Shown here: piece after piece, positions 27,986-35,254 of the stretch
How positions within the stretch are numbered: the first letter of the stretch is position 1
Layout: every line of letters begins with the position of its first letter
Source of the DNA: an uncultured Phaeodactylibacter sp.
GTDB taxonomy: Bacteria > Bacteroidota > Bacteroidia > Chitinophagales > Saprospiraceae
Reading direction: 5' to 3'
Assembly: GCA_913057245.1 (NCBI GenBank)
Contig: CAJXNH010000005.1
Span: 106,219 to 170,218 of the forward strand
Length of the DNA stretch: 64,000 bases
The notes under the pieces: generated by a model
What the model saw: only the letters and a program-made list of their open reading frames with translations
Told to the model about the DNA's origin: nothing
Databases searched by the model: none
Position numbers and translations under genes: made by a program

Positions 27986-28175
27986 GTCGATCATTTTCAG
28001 CGTTAAAAGATGGGATGGAGTCATCAAGTGGCATATTCGCCATCTTATCAATGAATGCAGGCTTACTGCGGAAAGCCATTACCGCACTGACAAGGAATAC
28101 GGCCATGAAGGTCAACAGGGACGCGATCGCCATCCAGTTGATGTTGCCCGCACCTTCTAGAATGTATTTAAACAT
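27975..28175 (-). CDS. ccoQ: cbb3 oxidase small subunit CcoQ-like
   Basis: 66 residues with one membrane helix (about 13-36, NWMAIASLLTFMAVFLVSAV) and a short polar tail, in the ccoQ position between ccoNO and ccoP. CcoQ proteins are poorly conserved, so the call rests on size, topology and position. The 3' end overlaps the ccoP start, which suggests coupling. Confidence 0.8.
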   Translation of the reverse strand: MFKYILEGAGNINWMAIASLLTFMAVFLVSAVMAFRSKPAFIDKMANMPLDDSIPSFNAENDRHEK

Positions 28176-28238
28176 GGTGATTTTTATTTGAAGAGGGCAG
28201 GCCTGCCGTTGAGGAGGCCCGCCACCAGTTCGTTAATT

Positions 28239-30374
28239 TTAGTTGCCGGCCTGTGGCGCAGGCTTGATATCTGTACCAAGGCGCTGCAGGTAAGCGATCA
28301 GGGCAATGATCTCTTTTTGCTCCAGATTGTCGCCTTCAATGCCATCCTTGCGCAGGCGGGCAGCCACCTCGGCAGCTTGCTTCTCAGCATCTGCAATGGC
28401 TTCTTCTTCATACCCTTCTTCGTAAGGTGTGCCAAGTGTGCGCAGCACGGCAATTTTTGCAGGCAGCAGGCTGTTGTCCAGGTCATCTTCAATCAGCCAG
28501 GGATAAACCGGCATAATGGAGCCTGGAGACATACTCGTTGGATCAAGCATGTGGTTGTAGTGCCAGCTGTCTGGGTATTTGTTGCCCAGGCGGTGCAAAT
28601 CCGGGCCGGTACGCTTGGAGCCCCAGAGGAATGGACGGTCGTAAATGAACTCTCCAGACTTGGAGTACTCGCCGTAGCGCTCCGTCTCTGAGCGGAATGG
28701 GCGCACCATTTGAGTGTGGCAGCTGATACAGCCTTCGCGGATGTAAAGGTCACGGCCTTGCAGTTCCAGCGCGGTGTAAGGCTTCACGGATTCAATCTTA
28801 GGAACCTGATCGCCAATCATGACCATCGGGAAGATTTCCACCATACCGCCGATCAGAATCGCAATCGTAGAGCCGATCAGCAATTGTACCGGGCGGCGCT
28901 CTATCCAGCGGTGCCAGTGTTCGCCCTTGTGGGCACCGGCAGTAGCGACCCGTGCAGGCGCCTCAGCCGCTTCGTAAGCCTGGAACGTACCAGACTTGAT
29001 CGTCTTCACCAGGTTGTAAAGCATCACAAAGTAACCACCAACGTACAGTGTGCCACCTACGGCACGCAGGGCGTACATTGGGATAATCTGCGTAACAGTT
29101 TCCAGGAAGTTGCCGTACTGCAGGAAGCCATCAGGAGTAAACTGCTTCCACATCAGGGACTGTGTCCAACCTGCCCAGTACAATGGGATAGAGTAGAACA
29201 TGATACCCAGCGTGCCGATCCAGAAGTGCGCATTGGCCAGCTTCTGAGAATACAGCTGCGTTTGGAATATTCTTGGGATCAGCCAGTAGAGTACACCGAA
29301 GGTCAGGAAGCCGTTCCAGCCCAGTGTGCCAATGTGTACGTGGCCTACGGTCCAGTCGGTAAAGTGGCTGATTGCATTTACAGACTTGATGGAAAGCATC
29401 GGGCCTTCAAAAGTCGCCATACCATAAGCGGTAACGGCAACCACCATGAACTTCAGGATGGGGTCCTGACGAACGCGGTCCCATGCCCCCCGCAGGGTCA
29501 GCAGGCCGTTGAGCATACCACCCCAGGATGGTGCGATCAGCATAATGGAGAATACCGTACCCAGCGACTGTGCCCAGTCAGGCAAAGACGTGTACAGCAA
29601 GTGGTGAGGGCCTGCCCAGATGTAGATGAAGATCAGGGCCCAGAAGTGGATGATCGACAGCTGATAAGAGTAAACCGGGCGGTTCGCTGCCTTAGGCAGG
29701 AAGTAGTACATGAGGCCCAGGTAAGGCGTGGTCAGGAAGAATGCCACCGCATTGTGGCCATACCACCATTGAATCAGGGCATCCTGTACACCAGCGAATA
29801 CCGGGTAGCTTTTCCACATGCTCACCGGGATTTCCAGGTTGTTGCCGATGTGAAGTACCGTTACGGTTACCCAGGTAGCGATGTAAAACCAGATGGCTAC
29901 GTACAGGTGGTTTTCCCGGCGTTTGAGGATGGTTCCGAACATGTTCACACCAAAGGCGACCCATACTGCTGCAATAGCAAGGTCAATCGGCCACTCCAGC
30001 TCGGCGTACTCGTGAGAGCTCGTCAGGCCGAGAGGTAGGGTAATCGCCGCAGCGAGGATAATCGCCTGCCAGCCCCAGAAGTGAAACTCGTTAAGAAATT
30101 TGCTGTACATATTCGTTTTCAGCAGTCGCTGCAACGAATAGTACACACCCATGAAAATACCATTACCAACGAAAGCGAAGATCGCCGCGTTGGTATGCAA
30201 GGGGCGGATACGCCCAAAGGTGGTCTCTGCAGTAGCGAAGTTCAGTGCCGGGAAGACGAGCTGCAGGGCGGCCAAAAGCCCTACCAGGATGCCTACCGCA
30301 CCAAACACCATCGTCGCGTAAGCAAACTTACGCACAATGGCATTATCGTACTGGAATTGTTCTACTTGCGCCAT
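28239..30374 (-). CDS. ccoNO: Fused cbb3 cytochrome c oxidase subunits I and II (CcoN-CcoO)
   Basis: Terminal oxidase core, 711 residues. Residues 1 to about 480 are CcoN: twelve helices, haem ligand in PLHTNAAIFAFVGNG, CuB ligands in GHNAVAFFLTTPYLGLMYYF and AGPHHLLYTSLP, and haem ligands in DWTVGHVHIGTLGWNG. After a membrane anchor the CcoO part carries CISCHTQMVRP (about residue 545) and the distal Met in PGSIMPVYPWL. In Proteobacteria these are separate genes; fusion is known in Bacteroidota. Start at ATG 30374, 6 bases after ccoS. Confidence 0.96.
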   Translation of the reverse strand: MAQVEQFQYDNAIVRKFAYATMVFGAVGILVGLLAALQLVFPALNFATAETTFGRIRPLHTNAAIFAFVGNGIFMGVYYSLQRLLKTNMYSKFLNEFHFWGWQAIILAAAITLPLGLTSSHEYAELEWPIDLAIAAVWVAFGVNMFGTILKRRENHLYVAIWFYIATWVTVTVLHIGNNLEIPVSMWKSYPVFAGVQDALIQWWYGHNAVAFFLTTPYLGLMYYFLPKAANRPVYSYQLSIIHFWALIFIYIWAGPHHLLYTSLPDWAQSLGTVFSIMLIAPSWGGMLNGLLTLRGAWDRVRQDPILKFMVVAVTAYGMATFEGPMLSIKSVNAISHFTDWTVGHVHIGTLGWNGFLTFGVLYWLIPRIFQTQLYSQKLANAHFWIGTLGIMFYSIPLYWAGWTQSLMWKQFTPDGFLQYGNFLETVTQIIPMYALRAVGGTLYVGGYFVMLYNLVKTIKSGTFQAYEAAEAPARVATAGAHKGEHWHRWIERRPVQLLIGSTIAILIGGMVEIFPMVMIGDQVPKIESVKPYTALELQGRDLYIREGCISCHTQMVRPFRSETERYGEYSKSGEFIYDRPFLWGSKRTGPDLHRLGNKYPDSWHYNHMLDPTSMSPGSIMPVYPWLIEDDLDNSLLPAKIAVLRTLGTPYEEGYEEEAIADAEKQAAEVAARLRKDGIEGDNLEQKEIIALIAYLQRLGTDIKPAPQAGN

Positions 30375-30380
30375 TTTAGG

Positions 30381-30560
30381 TTACGATTTTGTTGTTGTAG
30401 TATTTTTGTTGTTGTCCGGTTGGTCGTCGTCAAAGAGTATCCGCATGGCGGGGCTGACGTCGTCATCAAACTGGCCATCCCTGACTGCCCAAAAGAAGGC
30501 CGAAAGGAAGCCTAAAGCCACAATAAGGCTTAGTATGATCAGGAGGATAATGATTTTCAT
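30381..30560 (-). CDS. ccoS: cbb3 oxidase maturation protein CcoS
   Basis: 59-residue protein found by reading the minus strand upstream of ccoNO. ATG at 30560 and TAA at 30381 frame MKIIILLIILSLIVALGFLS, then AFFWAVRDGQFDDDVSPAMR. The N-terminal helix, the FWAVRDGQFDD core and the acidic end ILFDDD are the CcoS signature. CcoS is needed to insert cofactors into the oxidase core. It is the first gene of the operon; the tail is Asn/Thr/Lys-rich. Confidence 0.93.
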   Translation of the reverse strand: MKIIILLIILSLIVALGFLSAFFWAVRDGQFDDDVSPAMRILFDDDQPDNNKNTTTTKS

Positions 30561-30616
30561 ATCTTGTGTCTAATTCAATTTGAGTGCAAGATAGAGGCGG
30601 CGGCAGGGGGCTAAGA

Positions 30617-30651
30617 TGACCTTAGTCAAAGCCTGAGGGTGATTTTTGTCA
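30617..30651. promoter_or_regulatory. Two tandem CRP/FNR-type sites upstream of ccoS
   Basis: TGACCTTAGTCA (30617-30628) and TGATTTTTGTCA (30640-30651) both fit TGA-N6-TCA, the core recognised by CRP/FNR family regulators. Their centres are 23 bases apart, about two helical turns, and lie 62-85 bases before the ccoS ATG. Flanking bases (A/A and G/T) match neither the FNR nor the CRP consensus fully. The second site also lies inside a small hairpin (GAGGG/CCCTC). Confidence 0.55.
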
Positions 30652-30725
30652 TCCCTCGGTCAGGGTATTGTCAAAAGAAGGCTTTTTGTGTAAGTAAACA
30701 TATTGTTAGGTTGAACGAAATTACT

Positions 30726-31631
30726 GTGACCGATACGGTTTTTTATCGCATTGCTATTGTTTATAGCTTAATGGCCGGGGTGTTGCTCATGGGTTGCAAG
30801 CCGGAAAAAGAGCCCCGCCGCTTTCTCTTCCTGGGGCACCCCTATGAGTGGGGTACAGAAGATCAGGTGGACCCCCGCCTGAAGGCTTTCGACTACGAGC
30901 CGTATGAGGCTGTTTGGCTGGGTGGTGACGTTTGCGCCCGTACGGCCAGGAACCCTGCGACGATGGACTACCTTGACTCCGTATTCAATCTGGAGCGCAC
31001 CCACTGGGCTCCGGGCAATCACGACTGGGACTATGGCGAACGGGAAAACGTACTAAGCCGCTTGCCTTCCCCACCTTATTATACAGTATGGGAAGATGGC
31101 TTCTGCCTGACGGTGCTCAACACCAACTTGTTCTGGCCTTACCCTTCCACACCGCCACAGGAAAACTGTGCGGATAAAATGGCGCAGTGGCAAATGGTGC
31201 AGAATGTGGCGGATACCATCAGCGCGGCCACGCACTGGGTGATTCTGCACCACCACGCACTGTTCAGTGATCTGATGGTGGAGCCACAGGGTGGCGATAC
31301 GCTACGGGCCTTCAATGTGAACCCTACGCCGTTTTTTACGACTTGCGACAGCCTTTCGGAGCTCACCGCCACCTGGTACCCTGAACTGGTCCGGGTGAAG
31401 CAGCGCGGTGTGGAGGTCATGTGCATCGGCGGGGATTTTGGTATGCGTGCCAAGCAATTCGAATTTCAAACCCCGGAAGGCATCTGGCTGCTGGGCTCGG
31501 GCATCAATAACACCGTTTCGAGGGAGTATGCCCCGGACTATGTAACGGACTTTGGCCCGGACCACATCTTGGAGTTGTGGTATCAGGAAGGGCGGTTGGA
31601 GTGGGCCTTTGTGCCGTTGGGTGGGGATTAG
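30726..31631 (+). CDS. Metallophosphoesterase-like lipoprotein
   Basis: About 302 residues from GTG 30726. An N-terminal hydrophobic segment ends in the lipobox LLMGC (Cys at about residue 24), so it is probably a lipoprotein. Calcineurin-type phosphoesterase motifs are visible in order: GGDV, PGNHDW, ILHHHALF and GGDFGMR. The first D-x-H motif is replaced by FLGHPYEW, lacking the aspartate, and the last GDxH by GGDFG. Activity is therefore uncertain. The true start could lie elsewhere between 30639 and 30771. Confidence 0.65.
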   Translation: MTDTVFYRIAIVYSLMAGVLLMGCKPEKEPRRFLFLGHPYEWGTEDQVDPRLKAFDYEPYEAVWLGGDVCARTARNPATMDYLDSVFNLERTHWAPGNHDWDYGERENVLSRLPSPPYYTVWEDGFCLTVLNTNLFWPYPSTPPQENCADKMAQWQMVQNVADTISAATHWVILHHHALFSDLMVEPQGGDTLRAFNVNPTPFFTTCDSLSELTATWYPELVRVKQRGVEVMCIGGDFGMRAKQFEFQTPEGIWLLGSGINNTVSREYAPDYVTDFGPDHILELWYQEGRLEWAFVPLGGD

Positions 31632-31876
31632 GTTCTGTTGATTTGATATACTCCTTGCATGTGACTTGAAGGTATCAACCCACGTCTTAAAACAGGACTC
31701 GGAGAATGTATAAAGAAAGGTTGTGCTGGGGGCCTATCTTATCTGCGAGTGCGTTTTCAATGAAATAACAGGGGATAAGCACCTCCCGGTTGTGAAATAA
31801 TTAGGAAAAGTAATACTTTTATCCGTGGTATTATTGCTAAACATTACTCGGATATACGAGTGAACTAAAATAGAAT

Positions 31877-32380
31877 ATGAAACTTTCTATCTTCTTCCGA
31901 ACAGCGTACTTATTAGGCGTCGTTGGCATGATGCTCCTTTCTTCCTGTGGGCAGGAAACGGCCTCTAAGTATCCGGTGAATGACCAGTCCTTTGTCATGG
32001 AAGGGCCGCTTTTTCAGGGGCCTAATACCGCACAGGCCTCTTTTACGCCTGCCATGAATGCGGAGGGGGAGCTAACGAGTGCAACGCTTGCTTCCGCCGT
32101 ATTGAAAGCGCCGGAGGGGCAAAACTTTGATGCCTTTTCGGATGTCGTGTTGCAATTGGTAACAAGTTCCAGCGACATGATTCAGGTGGGAGTGTTGAAC
32201 CCCGTGCCCAAGGGCCAGTCAAGCCTTACCCTGCAGGTCTCCAATGAAGCGGACTTATCAGAATTGCTGTCCTCCGGGGAATGTGTGTGGGTCATTGATG
32301 CCAATATTCCCGTTGACATGATGGACACCACGATAACCTTTTCGGGAGATTTTACGTTTGATGTAACCCATACCAAATAA
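31877..32380 (+). CDS. Hypothetical lipoprotein
   Basis: 167 residues. Signal sequence with lipobox LLSSC (Cys at about 25), then a mature part that looks all-beta (ASFTPAMNAEGELTSATLAS, DVVLQLVTSSSDMIQVGVLN, DTTITFSGDFTFDVTHTK). No family recognised. It stands alone, 66 bases before the DUF2147 gene, and both may be in one unit. Confidence 0.7.
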   Translation: MKLSIFFRTAYLLGVVGMMLLSSCGQETASKYPVNDQSFVMEGPLFQGPNTAQASFTPAMNAEGELTSATLASAVLKAPEGQNFDAFSDVVLQLVTSSSDMIQVGVLNPVPKGQSSLTLQVSNEADLSELLSSGECVWVIDANIPVDMMDTTITFSGDFTFDVTHTK

Positions 32381-32446
32381 AGGAGTTTCCCGTTGGTATG
32401 AGGTCCCATTTTTTCACCCAATTACCACTTTTAACCAATTAAAATC

Positions 32447-32911
32447 ATGATGAAATCGATATTTCTTACCTTCTCTCTCGCTATACTCACAGTGGGGGTT
32501 GCTTTCGGGCAAGACAAAAAAGCTGATCAAAAAGAAGCAGACCGCCTCATCGGCGTTTGGGCGCCCAGTAATGGCCGTGCACTGGTGAAAGTTCAGAATA
32601 TTGCTGGCAAATACTACGGCCGCATCGTTAAGCTCAAAGAGCCCAATGATCCGGAAACAGGAAAGCCCAAACTGGATAAGAACAATCCGGACGAGTCTTT
32701 GCGGGATACGCCACTCCTGGGTTATCGGATGCTCAAAGACTTCGTTTACGCTGGCGACGATGAATGGACCGAAGGAACGATTTACGACCCGCTAAGCGGT
32801 AGCCTCTACAGCTGTACCATTAAAATGAAAAAAGATGGCAGCCTGGATATCCGAGGGTACATCGGTGTTAAGGCACTGGGCCGTACAGATGTATGGACCC
32901 GGGTCAAATAA
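32447..32911 (+). CDS. DUF2147 secreted protein
   Basis: 154 residues, with a signal peptide ending near VGVAFGQ and the DUF2147 lipocalin-like beta domain: DRLIGVWAPSNGRALVKVQN, YYGRIVKLKEPNDPETGKPK, LLGYRMLKDFVYAGDDEWTEG, YDPLSGSLYSCTIKMKKDGSLDIRGYIG. DUF2147 proteins are common exported proteins in Bacteroidota and Proteobacteria with no settled function. Starts at ATG 32447 (or the next codon). Confidence 0.88.
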   Translation: MMKSIFLTFSLAILTVGVAFGQDKKADQKEADRLIGVWAPSNGRALVKVQNIAGKYYGRIVKLKEPNDPETGKPKLDKNNPDESLRDTPLLGYRMLKDFVYAGDDEWTEGTIYDPLSGSLYSCTIKMKKDGSLDIRGYIGVKALGRTDVWTRVK

Positions 32912-32998
32912 CCCGTCACAATATGCAGGGAGCCCTCCGTTTCCTGCATATTTTTTGCACTTGATTGAAATTCTAACGCTACAAAAAGCACTACCGCA

Positions 32999-34099
32999 AT
33001 GTCTTATCGTATCTTGTTGTTGCTTTTCGCATGGATGTCATGTGGATGGCTCTTTGCTCAGACGCCTGACAGCACGGCGCAGGAAGATGACCTGGATTTC
33101 GGCGAATTTGATGATTTTGACTTCGGAGATGTAGAAGTGAAAACCTATTGCTCCTCCAAAATTATCGGGATTAGCCCGCAGCAGCTGATTTCCCTGGGCT
33201 ATGACTTTCAGGGGAGCTATGATGCCAGTTTTTCTGCAATTGGTAGCTTTGAAGATGGAGCAGATGTGCCTCAGGAGACCTATCAGATCAATTCCACGCA
33301 GGGGGTACGGCTGGTCGCCAATATCCCGGTCTATTCGCGCAATAGCCTGGTGGTTCAACTCGGGGCCAATATATGGGATATGCGGTACCAATTTGATGAG
33401 CCTGATGACCAAATCAGCAATGAAGTGGCCCGCTCCATCAATCAGAACGGCCTGCGCACTGCCGGGCTAAATACCACCATTTTCAAGCCACTTGATGAAA
33501 CCCGTTTCCTCCTTTTTCAGGGAAGTGCCGATCTGAGTGGAGACTATACCCTCGATAATATGCAGTCCCTGGAATACCTGCGGTACTCTGCCGCAGCTCT
33601 GTTTGGATGGCGGAAAAGCGACTACTTCCAGTGGGGGGTAGGATTGTCGCGTACCTACCGGGTCGGGGAGCTGAATTACATCCCGGTTGTCCTGCTCAAC
33701 TGGACCGCAAAAGACAGTCCCTGGGGGGTAGAATGCCTGCTGCCGGCCCGGGCACACGTACGCTACAGCTTAAGCCCGCGCAATATGCTGTTTGCGGGCT
33801 TTGAGTTAGAAGGCCAAAGCTACCGCATCAACGGGGTTTCTGAAACCCTGAACAATCAAAGCCTGGAAATACGCCGGGGCGAAATGCGCTGGCGGGCGAT
33901 GTGGCAACGGCAGCTCACTGGCTTTATATGGCTGCAAGCCCAGGCCGGGTACCGCATTAACTGGAGCTATAACGCAGACACCTTACCGGGTGGAGATGAA
34001 TTTTTCCGGGGCTTTTTCGGTAATCAGGAGTATGCTATGCTCAACTCCCTCACCAATCCCTTTTATGCCAATATCAGCATCAACCTGGTAAGCCCGTAA
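32999..34099 (+). CDS. Outer-membrane beta-barrel-like protein (DUF6268-like)
   Basis: 366 residues with a signal peptide (MSYRILLLLFAWMSCGWLFA) and an acidic stretch (about 30-48). Many alternating amphipathic strands then end in aromatic residues, with a terminal strand FYANISINLVSP that fits an outer-membrane barrel. The pattern resembles the DUF6268 group of Bacteroidota surface proteins; that assignment is from memory of the pattern. Function unknown. Confidence 0.65.
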   Translation: MSYRILLLLFAWMSCGWLFAQTPDSTAQEDDLDFGEFDDFDFGDVEVKTYCSSKIIGISPQQLISLGYDFQGSYDASFSAIGSFEDGADVPQETYQINSTQGVRLVANIPVYSRNSLVVQLGANIWDMRYQFDEPDDQISNEVARSINQNGLRTAGLNTTIFKPLDETRFLLFQGSADLSGDYTLDNMQSLEYLRYSAAALFGWRKSDYFQWGVGLSRTYRVGELNYIPVVLLNWTAKDSPWGVECLLPARAHVRYSLSPRNMLFAGFELEGQSYRINGVSETLNNQSLEIRRGEMRWRAMWQRQLTGFIWLQAQAGYRINWSYNADTLPGGDEFFRGFFGNQEYAMLNSLTNPFYANISINLVSP

Positions 34100-34593
34100 G
34101 GGACAGTTTGGGAGAGCCACTTTCTAAAGGATTGAATTTTAGTTGTTTACCATGGTTTATGTGTGAAGCCCCCCGGTTTCAACATAAAGCATTCGCAGCT
34201 ATTAAGTACTCCCGATCTCCCATTCTTCTCCAATAAAGCCCTCGAAAAATAAAAGACAGATGGCCACAAGCGCTGTGCATTTGAGCAACCGGTCGCTACG
34301 CTTTGTGAGGACGTAAATTAAAGAAGCTGCCCTTTTACCCAATACCCCACCCGTGCTACCCACCCCCAGCTCACCAAAACACCACAAAACCAATCCCCAA
34401 ACTTACCGCCCACCCCACCACACCACCACAATACCAACCCCAAGCCCCTCCCCAGCCCACCACAATACCAAAACACCCCAAAACCCCAAAACACCCACCG
34501 CCCGCCAAAGCCACAGGCACGGCGAGAAAACACCTTTTATTCCCAAAACAATCCACACCCTTCGATCCTTTATTCCTCAACCAACCTACAATT
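34100..34593. other. Intergenic region with strongly C/A-rich strand
   Basis: 494 bases without a supportable gene. From about 34338 to 34510 the plus strand is almost only C and A (runs such as CACCCCACCACACCACCACA) with very few G. It is low-complexity with extreme strand asymmetry. The ubiX promoter must lie at its right end. No structured RNA was recognised. Confidence 0.7.
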
Positions 34594-35160
34594 ATGAAGC
34601 ATAAAATTGCAATCGGCATCGGTGGCTCAAGCGGGAGTATTTACGCCAAAGTACTGCTGGACCGCCTGGTTCAGGTACAGGGTCAACTGGAAGCAGTAGG
34701 CATTGTGATGAGCGATAACGCCAAATTCAACTGGGAATACGAGCTGGGGGACAAAAGCTACGAAAACTATCCTTTCACCTTTTACGACAAGCGGGATTTC
34801 ATGGCTCCTTTTGCGTCCGGCTCTGCCCGTTACGGTACGGTGATCATTTGCCCTTGCTCCATGGGGCTGCTGGGGCGCATCGCCACCGGGGTTTCGACCG
34901 ACCTCACCACACGTGCCGCTGATGTGGCCCTTAAAGAACGCCGCCGCCTCATCCTGGTGCCCCGGGATACCCCCTATAGCCTTATACACCTTAATAATAT
35001 GAAAGCAGTGACGGAAGCCGGCGGCATCATCTGCCCGGCGAGCCCATCCTTCTACAGCCGTCCCCAAACTTTTGAGGAAATGGCTGCGACCGTCACAGAC
35101 CGGGTGCTGGATCTCGCCGGCCTCGATTTGCAGAGTTATCGCTGGGGCGAAACGGAATAA
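34594..35160 (+). CDS. ubiX: Flavin prenyltransferase UbiX
   Basis: Makes prenylated FMN, the cofactor of UbiD-type decarboxylases. 188 residues. Family motifs: IGIGGSSGSIYAKVLLDRL at the FMN site, VIICPCSMGLLGRIATGVS, the prenyl/FMN-binding LKERRRLILVPRDTPYS, and SFYSRPQTFEEM near the C-terminus. No ubiD is in the window. In Bacteroidota the gene often serves menaquinone or aromatic metabolism. Confidence 0.94.
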   Translation: MKHKIAIGIGGSSGSIYAKVLLDRLVQVQGQLEAVGIVMSDNAKFNWEYELGDKSYENYPFTFYDKRDFMAPFASGSARYGTVIICPCSMGLLGRIATGVSTDLTTRAADVALKERRRLILVPRDTPYSLIHLNNMKAVTEAGGIICPASPSFYSRPQTFEEMAATVTDRVLDLAGLDLQSYRWGETE

Positions 35161-35254
35161 GATGTCCGTTAATGGCAAAGTGGCAGGGTAGGACACGCTG
35201 CTCTAGGCAGGAAAAAGGATTTTACTTAACTTGCTGAGAAATCACCCCTGACTT

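Noticed and set aside
28710..30038. 442-codon plus-strand frame
   Set aside because: Antisense to ccoNO, no recognisable motifs; a shadow of high-GC codon use.
30600..30660. Exact FNR box (TTGAT-N4-ATCAA) before ccoS
   Set aside because: Only the TGA-N6-TCA core is present; outer bases do not fit, so the specific regulator cannot be named.
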